Assembly (NCBI RefSeq): GCF_900116015.1
Contig: NZ_FOYH01000003.1
Location: 372,001 to 436,000 of the forward strand
Length of the DNA stretch: 64,000 bases
Reading direction: 5' to 3'
From: Enterobacter sp. kpr-6
Lineage (GTDB): Bacteria; Pseudomonadota; Gammaproteobacteria; Enterobacterales; Enterobacteriaceae
A program made the position numbers and the translations under genes. Under the pieces are notes generated by a model. The model saw only the letters and a list, made by a program, of their open reading frames with translations. It had not been told where the DNA came from and did not search any database. Shown here in pieces: positions 1-8,373 of the stretch. The first letter of the stretch is position 1, and every line of letters starts with the position of its first letter.

Positions 1-2
1 GC

Positions 3-1523
3 AGCGGTGTTGCCCCGCAGTACGGACTTTATACGTCGGCGGTCGCCGGGATTGTCATTGCGCTTTCGGGCGGATCGCGCTTTAGCGTTTCCGGCCCCAC
101 CGCCGCCTTCGTGGTGATCCTCTACCCCGTTTCGCAGCAGTTTGGCCTGGCCGGATTGCTGGTCGCGACCCTCATGTCCGGCCTCTTTTTGGTGCTGTTT
201 GGGCTGGCCCGCTTTGGCCGTCTGATTGAATACATTCCGCTGTCGGTCACGCTTGGCTTTACCTCGGGGATCGGCATCACCATCGGTACGATGCAAATCA
301 AAGATTTTCTTGGCTTGCAGATGGCGCATGTGCCGGAGCATTACCTGCAAAAAGTGGGCGCGCTGGTCATGGCGCTACCAACGATTAACCCCGGCGATGC
401 GGCAATCGGCATCGTCACACTCGGAACGCTGATCACCTGGCCGCGTCTGGGCATCCGTCTGCCCGGCCATCTCCCGGCGTTGCTGCTTGGCTGCGCGGTG
501 ATGGCTGTAGTGAACCTGCTCGGCGGACACGTCGCGACCATCGGTTCACAGTTTCACTATCTGCTGGCCAATGGCACCCAGGGTAACGGTATTCCACAGC
601 TTTTGCCGCAGTTGATTTTGCCCTGGGATCTGCCGGATTCCAGCTTTACGCTGAGCTGGGCGTCTCTCCAGGCACTGCTGCCCGCGGCATTCTCAATGGC
701 GATGCTCGGTGCGATTGAGTCCCTGCTTTGCGCGGTAGTTCTCGACGGCATGACCGGAACGCGCCATAAAGCCAACAGTGAGTTGATTGGTCAGGGCCTC
801 GGCAACATGATTGCGCCGTTTTTTGGCGGCATCACCGCCACCGCCGCCATTGCCCGTTCAGCCGCCAACGTGCGCGCCGGGGCCACATCGCCGGTTTCGG
901 CAGTGATCCACGCCATTCTGGTCATCATGGCGCTGTTGATCCTCGCCCCGCTGCTTTCCTGGCTGCCCTTGTCCGCCATGGCGGCGCTGTTGTTGATGGT
1001 GGCGTGGAATATGAGTGAAGCGCACAAGGTCGTGAACCTGCTGCGCAGCGGTCCGAAAGACGACATCATCGTCATGCTGATGTGCATGTCGCTGACCGTA
1101 CTGTTTGACATGGTGATCGCCATCAGCGTCGGGATTGTGCTGGCTTCCCTGCTGTTTATGCGGCGCATCGCGCGAATGACGCGGCTTGCGCCGGTTAACG
1201 TTGAAGTGCCGTCGGATGTGCTGGTATTACGCGTGATCGGCCCGCTGTTCTTTGCTGCCGCTGATGGGCTGTTCACTGACCTGGAATCCCGCATCGCCGG
1301 TAAACGTATCGTGGTACTGAAATGCGATGCCGTGCCGGTGCTGGATGCCGGCGGGCTGGATGCGTTTCAACGCTTCGTAAAACGTCTGCCGGAAGGTTGC
1401 GAACTGCGGGTGAGCAATCTGGAATTTCAGCCACTGCGCACCATGGCACGCGCGCGTATACAGCCGATTCCGGGACGACTGGCGTTCTACCCGGACAGAA
1501 ACGCGGCGCTGGCAGATATCTGA
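3..1523 (+). CDS. dauA: DauA C4-dicarboxylate transporter (SulP/SLC26A), 5' end cut by window
   Basis: The reading frame is open from the first bases of the window, so the N-terminus lies outside it; about 506 residues remain, against roughly 559 in E. coli DauA (YchM). What is visible is a run of hydrophobic membrane segments (the SulP transport domain) followed from about 110 residues before the end by a cytoplasmic STAS domain ([21 protein letters not shown] and onward, ending ...NAALADI). SulP family members are inner-membrane anion carriers; DauA is known for aerobic uptake of succinate and other C4-dicarboxylates at acidic pH. The neighbours ychH, pth and ychF are in the same order as in E. 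coli, which supports orthology. A hairpin terminator follows 30 bases after the stop. Confidence 0.93.
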   Translation, partial: SGVAPQYGLYTSAVAGIVIALSGGSRFSVSGPTAAFVVILYPVSQQFGLAGLLVATLMSGLFLVLFGLARFGRLIEYIPLSVTLGFTSGIGITIGTMQIKDFLGLQMAHVPEHYLQKVGALVMALPTINPGDAAIGIVTLGTLITWPRLGIRLPGHLPALLLGCAVMAVVNLLGGHVATIGSQFHYLLANGTQGNGIPQLLPQLILPWDLPDSSFTLSWASLQALLPAAFSMAMLGAIESLLCAVVLDGMTGTRHKANSELIGQGLGNMIAPFFGGITATAAIARSAANVRAGATSPVSAVIHAILVIMALLILAPLLSWLPLSAMAALLLMVAWNMSEAHKVVNLLRSGPKDDIIVMLMCMSLTVLFDMVIAISVGIVLASLLFMRRIARMTRLAPVNVEVPSDVLVLRVIGPLFFAAADGLFTDLESRIAGKRIVVLKCDAVPVLDAGGLDAFQRFVKRLPEGCELRVSNLEFQPLRTMARARIQPIPGRLAFYPDRNAALADI

Positions 1524-1554
1524 GTGCGGCGTTAAACCTGCAACGCGCAATAAA

Positions 1555-1585
1555 AAACGGCTCTTTCATAAGAGCCGTTTTCTTT
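1555..1585. terminator. Bidirectional terminator between dauA and ychH
   Basis: An 11-bp perfect stem, AAACGGCTCTT with AAGAGCCGTTT around a 4-base loop, is flanked by A-runs on the left and T-runs on the right. It can end both convergent transcripts, dauA (+) and ychH (-). Confidence 0.85.
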
Positions 1586-1593
1586 GTTCGCTG

Positions 1594-1872
1594 TTAACTA
1601 TGGCGGTGATTTTGATCGCGGCGGCAGCGTTTGTCGTAGTGGCGCACCCACCAGTATTTATCACACACCTGCTCATGTCCGCCGATACGCGCCCCGGCCA
1701 GCCAGAAGATAGCGCCAACGAAGATGCTTAAAATAGCACCGTGAGCGAAATATTGTGGCAGATTTAACTGCGGAAGCTGATTCAAAATGGAGTAGCCGAC
1801 GCCGACCACCATGACCATCAATCCTAACCCCATCAGCACATTACCGAGTAATGAAGCGTTTCTACGTTTCAT
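1594..1872 (-). CDS. ychH: YchH, small stress-induced inner-membrane protein
   Basis: Encodes 92 residues starting MKRRNASLLGNVLMGLG. Two hydrophobic segments (about residues 10-30 and 43-62) predict a small double-spanning inner-membrane protein, followed by a basic, His/Arg-rich tail (ending NHRHS). The sequence and its place between dauA and pth match E. coli YchH, a protein reported to be induced by stress and linked to biofilm formation; its molecular function is unknown. It is divergent from pth and convergent with dauA, and shares the dauA terminator. Confidence 0.92.
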   Translation of the reverse strand: MKRRNASLLGNVLMGLGLMVMVVGVGYSILNQLPQLNLPQYFAHGAILSIFVGAIFWLAGARIGGHEQVCDKYWWVRHYDKRCRRDQNHRHS

Positions 1873-2141
1873 ACAGCACCTCCGGAAATCTGGTTATGTG
1901 AGAAAACCCTCATCTGATTGGGTAAATTATAGGCGGCTAACCTTTTACCGGTTGCGGGCGCGATCACAATTACCAACATCCGGTAAACACAACTTTACAT
2001 ATAAACATTTGAAGTGCATGAGTTTCTAATAGTTCAATGAGTAAATCATTTCGCTTTTCAGGTTCGCTCGCAGAATTTTGTCAATCTCACTCACACCACG
2101 TAAACTACGCCCCAGAATGTAATCCCTTCAGGAAATTAGCT

Positions 2142-2726
2142 GTGACGATTAAACTCATTGTCGGTCTTGCCAACCCAGGTGCTGAATATGCCGCCACCCG
2201 CCACAATGCCGGGGCCTGGTATGTGGACTTGCTGGCAGAACGCCTGCGTGCGCCTCTGCGTGAAGAGCCTAAATTCTTTGGCTTTACCTCACGCATCAAC
2301 CTTGCCGGTGCCGATGTGCGTCTGCTGGTGCCGACCACGTTTATGAACTTAAGCGGCAAAGCGGTCGCGGCGATGGCGACGTTTTATCGCATCAATCCGG
2401 ACGAGATTCTGGTTGCGCACGATGAGCTGGATTTGCCGCCTGGCGTGGCCAAATTTAAACTTGGCGGCGGCCACGGCGGCCATAATGGGCTGAAAGATAT
2501 CATCAGCAAGCTGGGCAATAACCCTAACTTTCATCGCTTACGGGTAGGAATTGGTCATCCGGGCGACAAAAACAAAGTTGTCGGTTTTGTGCTGGGTAAA
2601 CCGCCCGTCTCAGAACAGAAGCTGATAGACGATGCGGTAGACGAAGCGGCGCGCTGTACAGAGATCTGGTTGCAGGACGGTCTGACCAAAGCCACTAACC
2701 GTTTACACGCCTTTAAAGCACAGTAA
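2142..2726 (+). CDS. pth: Peptidyl-tRNA hydrolase
   Basis: Pth cleaves the ester bond of peptidyl-tRNAs released prematurely from ribosomes, recycling tRNA; it is an essential cytoplasmic enzyme. The frame is open from an ATG at 2037, but homology begins at the GTG at 2142 (GTG ACG ATT AAA CTC), which gives exactly 194 residues, the length of the E. coli enzyme; an AGGA lies 9 bases upstream. Catalytic motifs are present: [16 protein letters not shown] with the catalytic His, [18 protein letters not shown] with the conserved Asp, and [13 protein letters not shown]. It is followed co-directionally by ychF, as in E. coli, where the two genes are often co-transcribed. Confidence 0.96.
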   Translation: MTIKLIVGLANPGAEYAATRHNAGAWYVDLLAERLRAPLREEPKFFGFTSRINLAGADVRLLVPTTFMNLSGKAVAAMATFYRINPDEILVAHDELDLPPGVAKFKLGGGHGGHNGLKDIISKLGNNPNFHRLRVGIGHPGDKNKVVGFVLGKPPVSEQKLIDDAVDEAARCTEIWLQDGLTKATNRLHAFKAQ

Positions 2727-2771
2727 CCGCCATGCGCAGGCTTTTTTGCCGCGCGCAGCAACGGTTACGTG

Positions 2772-2777
2772 TATAAT
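2772..2777 (+). promoter_or_regulatory. Candidate -10 element upstream of ychF
   Basis: TATAAT lies 76 bases before the ychF start, in the 127-base pth-ychF gap. No good -35 hexamer is visible (TTGCCG at 2746 is the nearest, with a long 20-base spacer), so this is only a candidate. Confidence 0.35.
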
Positions 2778-2853
2778 AGGCTAAGTTATTTACTTTTCTA
2801 CAATCTGTTATACCTAACGGATTGAATATCAAGACATTAAGGTGATTTAAACC

Positions 2854-3945
2854 ATGGGATTCAAATGCGGTATCGTCGGCTTGCCGAACGTCGGTAAATC
2901 CACCCTGTTCAATGCGCTTACCAAAGCGGGCATCGAAGCGGCTAACTTCCCATTCTGTACTATCGAGCCGAATACCGGCGTGGTGCCAATGCCTGACCCG
3001 CGTTTGGATCAACTGGCTGAAATCGTTAAGCCGCAGCGTATTCTGCCGACCACCATGGAATTCGTGGACATTGCCGGTCTGGTAAAAGGTGCGTCCAAAG
3101 GTGAAGGCCTGGGTAACCAGTTCCTGACCAACATCCGTGAAACTGAAGCCATTGGCCACGTGGTTCGCTGCTTTGAAAACGACAATATTATTCACGTGAA
3201 CAACAAGGTTGATCCGGCAGACGATATTGACGTGATCAATACTGAACTCGCCCTGTCTGACCTTGATACCTGCGAACGTGCGCTGCATCGCGTGCAGAAG
3301 AAAGCCAAAGGCGGCGATAAAGACGCTAAAGCTGAGCAGGTAGCTCTGGAAAAATGCCTGCCGCATCTGGCTGAAGCCGGGATGCTGCGCTCGCTGAATC
3401 TGACCGACGAAGACAAAGCCGCCATCCGTTACCTGAGCTTCCTGACGCTGAAGCCGACCATGTACATCGCTAACGTCAATGAAGATGGTTTCGAAAACAA
3501 CCCGTACCTGGATAAAGTGCGTGAAATCGCAGCGAAAGAAGGTTCTGTAGTGGTTGCGGTTTGCGCCGCCGTTGAAGCTGATATTGCAGAACTCGATGAC
3601 GCTGACCGCGAAGAATTCATGGCGGAAATGGGTCTGGAAGAACCAGGTCTTAACCGCGTGATCCGCGCCGGTTACGAACTGCTGAATCTGCAAACTTACT
3701 TCACCGCTGGCGTAAAAGAAGTTCGCGCATGGACGATCCCGGTGGGTGCCACCGCGCCGCAGGCAGCCGGTAAGATCCACACCGATTTCGAAAAAGGCTT
3801 TATCCGCGCTCAGACCATCGCCTTCGAAGATTTCATCACCTACAAAGGTGAACAGGGCGCGAAAGAAGCCGGAAAAATGCGTGCTGAAGGTAAAGAGTAC
3901 ATCGTTAAAGATGGCGACGTGATGAACTTCCTGTTCAACGTCTGA
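2854..3945 (+). CDS. ychF: Redox-responsive ATPase YchF (Obg-family P-loop NTPase)
   Basis: 363 residues, the same length as E. coli YchF. The G-domain shows G1 GLPNVGKST near residue 9, the [11 protein letters not shown] switch I region, and G3 [17 protein letters not shown]. The G4 position reads NVNE rather than NKxD, which in this family explains preference for ATP over GTP. A helical hairpin in the middle and a C-terminal TGS domain ([15 protein letters not shown] to the end) complete the architecture. YchF binds ribosomes and is reported to inhibit catalase and the oxidative-stress response. Genes pth and ychF run together here as in other enterobacteria, and a strong terminator follows. 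Confidence 0.96.
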   Translation: MGFKCGIVGLPNVGKSTLFNALTKAGIEAANFPFCTIEPNTGVVPMPDPRLDQLAEIVKPQRILPTTMEFVDIAGLVKGASKGEGLGNQFLTNIRETEAIGHVVRCFENDNIIHVNNKVDPADDIDVINTELALSDLDTCERALHRVQKKAKGGDKDAKAEQVALEKCLPHLAEAGMLRSLNLTDEDKAAIRYLSFLTLKPTMYIANVNEDGFENNPYLDKVREIAAKEGSVVVAVCAAVEADIAELDDADREEFMAEMGLEEPGLNRVIRAGYELLNLQTYFTAGVKEVRAWTIPVGATAPQAAGKIHTDFEKGFIRAQTIAFEDFITYKGEQGAKEAGKMRAEGKEYIVKDGDVMNFLFNV

Positions 3946-3970
3946 TGCTTTTCAGCCGTCTCCATAAACA

Positions 3971-3998
3971 AAAATCCACGCAATAGCGTGGATTTTTA
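3971..3998 (+). terminator. Rho-independent terminator after ychF
   Basis: Perfect 11-bp stem AAAATCCACGC / GCGTGGATTTT with an AATA loop, running into a T-rich tract. It lies 26 bases after the ychF stop. The complement is also followed by a T-run, so it may also act on the convergent antirepressor gene. Confidence 0.88.
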
Positions 3999-4015
3999 TT
4001 TTGTACGATCGGGTG

Positions 4016-4762
4016 TTAAAACCAGCCTGGCCCCTGGGCCAGCTCTTTGCGTTCAGGCAGTCTTACCTCCGGGGGACGCGTCGAAAGATGACCGGCCCAC
4101 AGGCCTGCAATCCACTTCACCCCTTTCTGTGTAAAACGCGCCTGCGCGTAAGTCCGTTTGTTTTCACCCATACCGCCGTGGACGGTAAAATAACCCGCCT
4201 GAATATGATGCTGCGCCGGCATCATCACGCCATTGGTACGCAGCATGATATTGCGCTCCAGCAGGAACTGGCGGAACTCCGGTTCTTTCGCCTTGAGCAT
4301 TTTGCAAAGCTGACGGAATCCCAGCGATTCATCGACCTGGATGTACTCGTCAAAAAAAGCCGCCTTTGGCGCGAACAGTTCAAGCTGCTCCTCCGCGCGC
4401 TGGCAGCGCTCATACTGCTCAGCCCACGCGCGTGCTGCCGCAGCCGGATTCGTAAAATCAGGCAGGCTGATATCTTTCTCGCGTTCCTGCCAGCGATCCA
4501 GCATTTCAGCGGTATAGGCTGGCGAGATGCGTGCAACCGTCAACAGCGAGTCCCTTTTATTCAGCAAAAACTCTTCCCGCATCTCACCTTCACGTTCATA
4601 GAGATGACCCGTTACCGGTGAGGAGAGGCGCTGGGCGGTTTCCAGGCTTTTCACCATACGCTTAACTTCATTGTGAGCAACGCCCATCAATTTTGCGATT
4701 TCGCGGCTGCTCATCGTCACAGCGTGGTCCTGCGCCTGAAGAGTATTTAAAGAGATCATCAT
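4016..4762 (-). CDS. Orphan phage antirepressor-like protein (Rha/KilA-type N-terminus, ANT/KilAC C-terminus)
   Basis: About 248 residues. The N-terminal third (SSREIAKLMGVAHNEVKRMV, residues about 18-37) looks like the Rha phage-regulatory domain, a helix-turn-helix-like fold. The C-terminal half (FFDEYIQVDESLGFRQLCKML and HHIQAGYFTVHGG to the end) resembles the ANT/KilAC antirepressor domain, whose typical pattern is a Q-x-x-L-x-x-x-G core ending in a T-x-KG motif (here FTQKGVKWIAG). The frame extends to a GTG at 4771, but the ATG at 4762 is preferred because GAGGGG lies 8 bases upstream. No other phage gene, integrase or att repeat was seen around it, so it is a domesticated or relic gene. 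Target unknown. Confidence 0.72.
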   Translation of the reverse strand: MMISLNTLQAQDHAVTMSSREIAKLMGVAHNEVKRMVKSLETAQRLSSPVTGHLYEREGEMREEFLLNKRDSLLTVARISPAYTAEMLDRWQEREKDISLPDFTNPAAAARAWAEQYERCQRAEEQLELFAPKAAFFDEYIQVDESLGFRQLCKMLKAKEPEFRQFLLERNIMLRTNGVMMPAQHHIQAGYFTVHGGMGENKRTYAQARFTQKGVKWIAGLWAGHLSTRPPEVRLPERKELAQGPGWF

Positions 4763-4958
4763 AGGGTTCACCCCTCACATCGTTGATACAATAATCACCA
4801 AACTGAGGAAATAATAAACAATAACTGGTTTTATATCCAGTGTTATTTTATCCAGCCCTGATATTACCGGGGCGTTATCTACAATGACAATGCTCACCTT
4901 TCTGCCAGGCTTAAAATAGTGGTATTAATCAATCACGTAATGCAAAAAGGGAGAAGAC

Positions 4959-5483
4959 ATGACTTTTCGCGGTATCGAACATATTGGCATCGGTGTTTCT
5001 GATTTGTCTCAGGCGGAAAAATTTTTTATTGGTGCGCTGGGCGCTTCTGTCCTCTATCGACTGGTTCCCCCCGATGACCCTCAACAGGCAATGCCGGGTG
5101 AAAATATGCATCCGCTAAATGGCTTTCCTGCCGAACTGAAGCTAACCGGTTTATCCATGCTGCGCCTCGCCAACGGCTGCAATGTGGAATTGTTTCAGAC
5201 GCAGCCTGCGGCGCAGGATCGCCCCGCAAATCCTGGCCAGCCCGGCATTAACCATTTTTCATTTTACGTTGACGATATTCTCGAAGCGGGTGAAACATTA
5301 CGCGCCCACGGTGCGCAAATGTTTGAAGGGCCGAACGACTGTTTTGCGCAAGAAGAAGGTAAAGGCAATCAGACCTGGTTTGCCATGACGCCGTTTGGCG
5401 TGTTAATCGAACTGATCACGCTGCCGACCGATATTCGCTATGACGAGGGTGCAACACGTCGTCGTTGGATCCCGGCGCAGTAA
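4959..5483 (+). CDS. VOC-family (glyoxalase/dioxygenase fold) metalloprotein
   Basis: 174 residues starting MTFRGIEHIGIGVSDLSQAEKFF, with GGGAGA 6 bases before the ATG. Two beta-alpha-beta-beta-beta modules are visible. The positions expected for metal ligands of vicinal oxygen chelate enzymes are occupied: His8 in GIEHIGI, Glu in NVELFQT, His in GINHFSFYV, and Glu in VLIELITLP. The family includes glyoxalase I, extradiol dioxygenases and resistance proteins, so the substrate cannot be read from sequence. It stands alone: the antirepressor-like gene is divergent and the next gene is 335 bases away. Soluble, presumably cytoplasmic. Confidence 0.75.
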   Translation: MTFRGIEHIGIGVSDLSQAEKFFIGALGASVLYRLVPPDDPQQAMPGENMHPLNGFPAELKLTGLSMLRLANGCNVELFQTQPAAQDRPANPGQPGINHFSFYVDDILEAGETLRAHGAQMFEGPNDCFAQEEGKGNQTWFAMTPFGVLIELITLPTDIRYDEGATRRRWIPAQ

Positions 5484-5818
5484 CATGCATGGTGAAACCA
5501 TGTACCCCATGGTTTCACCGCATCGTAATTAATTAAAATCCCGGCCATGTAAATAAAATTAATAACTGTAGCCAACCTGCTGATTAGCTAAATAATAAAT
5601 TTAAATGTGACAGAAGCGTAACAAATATAGAGATTTTTATACGGCGCTAACGTCATCATTAGCAACGCTATTTTATTAAATTATAAAAAATGAAACGCAG
5701 CGGTAAAAGAGCGGTTATTTGACTATCAGGCAATAATAACTAAAGTTAAATCTCGCTTAGGCGAATATACGGCACAAAATCTCTTAATTAAATGTACGCA
5801 ATAAAACTGGAGTAAATT
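5484..5818 (+). other. AT-rich 335-base intergenic region before the yciG-like gene
   Basis: Apart from the hairpin at 5491-5519 this stretch holds no open frame with recognisable content. It is strongly AT-rich (long A/T runs between 5525 and 5800) and must carry the promoter of the yciG-like gene, whose ribosome site TGGAG lies at 5808-5812. No confident promoter hexamers could be assigned. Confidence 0.6.
5491..5519. terminator. Hairpin after the VOC gene, possible terminator
   Basis: Perfect 11-bp stem GGTGAAACCAT / ATGGTTTCACC with a 7-base loop, 8 bases after the VOC stop codon. There is no uridine tract directly after it, so termination would be weak or factor-dependent. Confidence 0.45.
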
Positions 5819-6001
5819 ATGGCTGAACAACGTGGTGGTTCCGGTAATTTCGCACAGGACAGAGAAAAAGCGTCAGAAGCCGGACGTAAAGGTGGCCAGA
5901 GCAGCGGCGGTGGCGGCAACTTTAAAAACGATCCAGACAAAGCGTCAGAAGCGGGTCGTAAAGGTGGCCAAAGCAGCGGCGGCGGCAAAAAATCAAGCTG
6001 A
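5819..6001 (+). CDS. Small KGG-repeat stress protein, YciG-like
   Basis: 60 residues, almost entirely low complexity. Two copies of the KGG motif unit (KASEAGRKGGQSSGGG, about residues 16-31 and 41-56) are separated by GNFKNDPD. The KGG/Con-10 family includes E. coli YciG and YmdF, small hydrophilic proteins made in stationary phase and stress under RpoS; YciG has been linked to motility. The gene sits 104 bases before a yciF-like gene, the same order as in E. coli yciGFE. A yciE homologue is absent here. The ribosome site TGGAG lies 6 bases before the ATG. Disordered protein, molecular role unknown. Confidence 0.85.
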   Translation: MAEQRGGSGNFAQDREKASEAGRKGGQSSGGGGNFKNDPDKASEAGRKGGQSSGGGKKSS

Positions 6002-6057
6002 TAGCTGGCGTTTGATTTTTTCTTGCGTAACGCCAAAGCGTTCAAATTGAGCTGATA

Positions 6058-6081
6058 AAGCGAGCTGGAGACAGCTCGCTT
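6058..6081 (+). other. Stable hairpin in the yciG-yciF gap
   Basis: Perfect 10-bp stem AAGCGAGCTG / CAGCTCGCTT closed by a GAGA tetraloop, 25 bases before the yciF-like start. There is no T-tract, so it is more likely an RNA-processing or attenuating element than a full terminator. It could set different levels of the two proteins. Confidence 0.5.
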
Positions 6082-6105
6082 AGCGTATCTATTACAGGTA
6101 AAATT

Positions 6106-6609
6106 ATGCAACTCACAACGTTGAAAGATGTATTCATCCATATTTTATCCGATGTTTACAGCGCCGAAAAACAACTCACCAAAGCCTTATCTACTTTAGC
6201 CAGCGAAGCGGAAAATCCTGAACTTGTTACCGGATTCCAGGAACACTTACAACAAACTCAGGGCCATATTGATCGTATTGATCAGCTTGTGGCAAATGAA
6301 TCAGATATCGAATTAATTTCGATGACCTGTGCGGCGATGGAAGGCCTTATTAAAGAAGCCGATGAAATTATTGAGTGTACGGAAAAAGGCAGCGTACGCG
6401 ATGCTGCATTAATCGCAGCGGCACAAAAAGTTGAACATTATGAAATTGCAACCTACGGCACATTATGTACGTTAGCCGATCAACTGGGTTATGACGATGC
6501 CAGCGATCTGCTTGCCGAAACATTAGAAGAAGAAAAAGAGACTGACCAGAAATTAACGGATATTGCGGTGTCGCAGATTAATCTTGATGCGGAAGACGAA
6601 GACGAGTAA
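6106..6609 (+). CDS. yciF: YciF-like ferritin-like (DUF892) stress protein
   Basis: 167 residues. The sequence tracks E. coli YciF closely: TLKDVFIHILSDVYSAEKQL near the N-terminus, AAMEGLIKEADEIIE in the middle and AAQKVEHYEIATYGT in the third helix. The family folds as a four-helix ferritin-like bundle; the Glu residues in YSAEKQL, AAMEGL, KVEHYE and LEEEKETD are the expected di-iron ligands, although metal binding has not been firmly shown for all members. The C-terminus ends in an acidic tail (DAEDEDE). It follows a yciG-like gene, so the pair probably responds to general stress. A block of palindromic repeats begins right after the stop codon. Confidence 0.85.
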   Translation: MQLTTLKDVFIHILSDVYSAEKQLTKALSTLASEAENPELVTGFQEHLQQTQGHIDRIDQLVANESDIELISMTCAAMEGLIKEADEIIECTEKGSVRDAALIAAAQKVEHYEIATYGTLCTLADQLGYDDASDLLAETLEEEKETDQKLTDIAVSQINLDAEDEDE

Positions 6610-6610
6610 T

Positions 6611-6764
6611 CCCCTCACCCCGGCCCTCTCCCACAGGGAGAGGGTGAAAAACCCGCCCGCACTTAACACCCGCACGATCTACCCCCTCTCCCTCAGGGAT
6701 AGGGCGTAAAACCAGTTGCACAATCTGCTTCCTCTCCCTCAGGGAGAGGGCTGGGGTGAGGGTG
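6611..6764. repeat. Cluster of three CCTCACCC/CCCTCTCCC palindromic repeats
   Basis: Three imperfect copies of a short intergenic palindrome (core CCCTCTCCC...GGGAGAGGG) at about 6611-6646, 6682-6707 and 6731-6764. The outer two are in opposite orientation: the first begins CCCCTCACCCCGG, the last ends CTGGGGTGAGGG. Related copies occur in this window at 46276, 50507 and 59594, always between genes. They are REP/BIME-like in layout; no transposase is linked. Confidence 0.85.
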
Positions 6765-6778
6765 ACAATGACGCAACG

Positions 6779-8362
6779 CTACTCCGTCGCCATACCGTTA
6801 GTATTGAGCAACGCCTGAAGCCGTAGCTCTGCCTGCTCCCGCCGCTCCTCAAGCATTGACAGCACCGCCTTGTCCTCCTGCTGATGCTGAAAGCCAAACA
6901 GATCGGCCCGATCAAGCAGATACACGGTAAGCATCGTGCCAAGCCCGGTTATGCACCCGGTCAGTACAGCCACCAGCGTGGTGACGAGGCCACCAGGCAG
7001 TGCAATCAGCATCGCGCCAAGCGTTTTGCTGAGATATTCCTCCAGCACCACACCGCCAATGACAAAAGCTCCGCTGACTGCGATTTTCAGCGCCGCATCC
7101 AGCGCTTCGGCGCGGCTCATCTCTGCCGGACGCATCAGTACCGTTTTTGCCGCGCTGAACAGGGAAAAAACGCCTTCGCGGATCATTCGCACCAGATTAC
7201 GGGCGGTGGTGAAAAAGGTGTTCACAAGCGTGGTCAGCAAATTACTGATCAGTCCGCTTATCGCCCCATCTTTAAACGCCTGTAACACGTTACGCCAGTT
7301 ATCGATACAGCGCTGCGCCACGCGACCCGCACGAACTTTCAGTGCTGCCCAGAACGACTCTTCATCAACCCCCTGAGTAAAGCCGTTTTTCCAGCTATCG
7401 TGGATCTCAAGCAACAGGCCATCGACAAAATCCGTCAATACCAGGCCAATTGCCTGCTGTGCGCCCATTTTTCCAGCTTCTATCGCACTGCTTTTCAGCA
7501 CGTAGTTGCGAAATTTCGCACTGCCATAGTAGGCCTGGCGCAGACTGCTTTCATATTGCGCACGCGCGGCTTCGTCCAGTTCGCGCATTTTTTCCTGATC
7601 GACAGCATTCTGTTGTTTGCATTTCTCCAGCGCGTTTTGTTCTTTTTGAGTCAGCGGCTCGGTTTTTGCTTTTTCTTCCAGGCGGGCGATGGTCTGATCG
7701 CGCTTTTCCCGATTTTTATTCAACCAGTCAATGTATTCTTCCGCGCTTTTCTGCTGCTTAGATTCATTGATGGAATGGTGTGTATGATGCAGATTGGAGT
7801 CGTGGTTCGCCAGATCTTCGCCTTTCACCTCTGCCAGCGTCACCGCGGGGTCGTTATGAATGGACTTCGCTGAAATCAGATGATCCTGCTCAGCATCCGT
7901 ATTGACCTTAAGCGCTTCACCCGTATAAGCATCAACGCCCTCGCCCGCTTTTTTCTTTCTGCTGTGCTCGGCGTTTTTGGCTTTGTATTTATCATGCTTA
8001 TGATAAGGATCGCTGTTGTACTCTCCCCGCTCGTCGTAACGTGTTTTCTCTGTTTCCGTGGCGTAAACGCCTTGACGCACATTGTGCAGGGTATCCACAT
8101 TGCCACCCACTTTATCCCAGGCAGCCACTACTTTTCCCAGTCCAAAGGGACCGATAATGCTGTGCAATAAACGCTGACGGCACTCTGTCAGCATCAGCGT
8201 GGTCTGTTCGTTACGCCAATGCTGCTGAAGTTGCTGTACTGTCTCACGCGCGCGCCAGAGGTCGCTTTCCATTGGCATTTGCGCTGACACAGGGGGAGTT
8301 GATTCAGCATCAAGCAATCGACGCTGCTGAGAAAGGCGTAATAAAAGTGTTTTTCTGTCCAT
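6779..8362 (-). CDS. Unrecognised membrane protein with an HNH-nuclease-like motif
   Basis: 527 residues; I do not recognise the family. Residues about 143-205 resemble a zeta-zeta-alpha HNH motif: YTGEAL, then AEQDHLISAKSIHND (Asp160-His161), then NHDSNL (Asn190) and SINESK (Asn199, Lys202). This gives the DH...N...N-x-x-K spacing without zinc-binding CxxC pairs. It is followed by a charged coiled-coil-like region (about 205-275) and amphipathic or hydrophobic segments, with probable membrane spans at about 425-442 and 448-483 (IAVSGAFVIGGVVL and LVTTLVAVLTGCITGLG). The start has a strong GGAGG 5 bases upstream. It lies 11 bases after the YaaW-family gene, so they are surely one operon. A nuclease role is inferred from motif only. 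Confidence 0.6.
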   Translation of the reverse strand: MDRKTLLLRLSQQRRLLDAESTPPVSAQMPMESDLWRARETVQQLQQHWRNEQTTLMLTECRQRLLHSIIGPFGLGKVVAAWDKVGGNVDTLHNVRQGVYATETEKTRYDERGEYNSDPYHKHDKYKAKNAEHSRKKKAGEGVDAYTGEALKVNTDAEQDHLISAKSIHNDPAVTLAEVKGEDLANHDSNLHHTHHSINESKQQKSAEEYIDWLNKNREKRDQTIARLEEKAKTEPLTQKEQNALEKCKQQNAVDQEKMRELDEAARAQYESSLRQAYYGSAKFRNYVLKSSAIEAGKMGAQQAIGLVLTDFVDGLLLEIHDSWKNGFTQGVDEESFWAALKVRAGRVAQRCIDNWRNVLQAFKDGAISGLISNLLTTLVNTFFTTARNLVRMIREGVFSLFSAAKTVLMRPAEMSRAEALDAALKIAVSGAFVIGGVVLEEYLSKTLGAMLIALPGGLVTTLVAVLTGCITGLGTMLTVYLLDRADLFGFQHQQEDKAVLSMLEERREQAELRLQALLNTNGMATE

Positions 8363-8373
8363 CCGTTCCTCCG

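Noticed and set aside
2037-2141. 35-residue N-terminal extension of Pth from an upstream ATG
   Set aside because: The extension is not conserved; the GTG at 2142 gives the standard 194-residue enzyme.
2713-3780. A 355-codon frame on the minus strand opposite ychF
   Set aside because: Complement of a highly conserved gene; its product resembles no known family, and ychF occupies the region fully.
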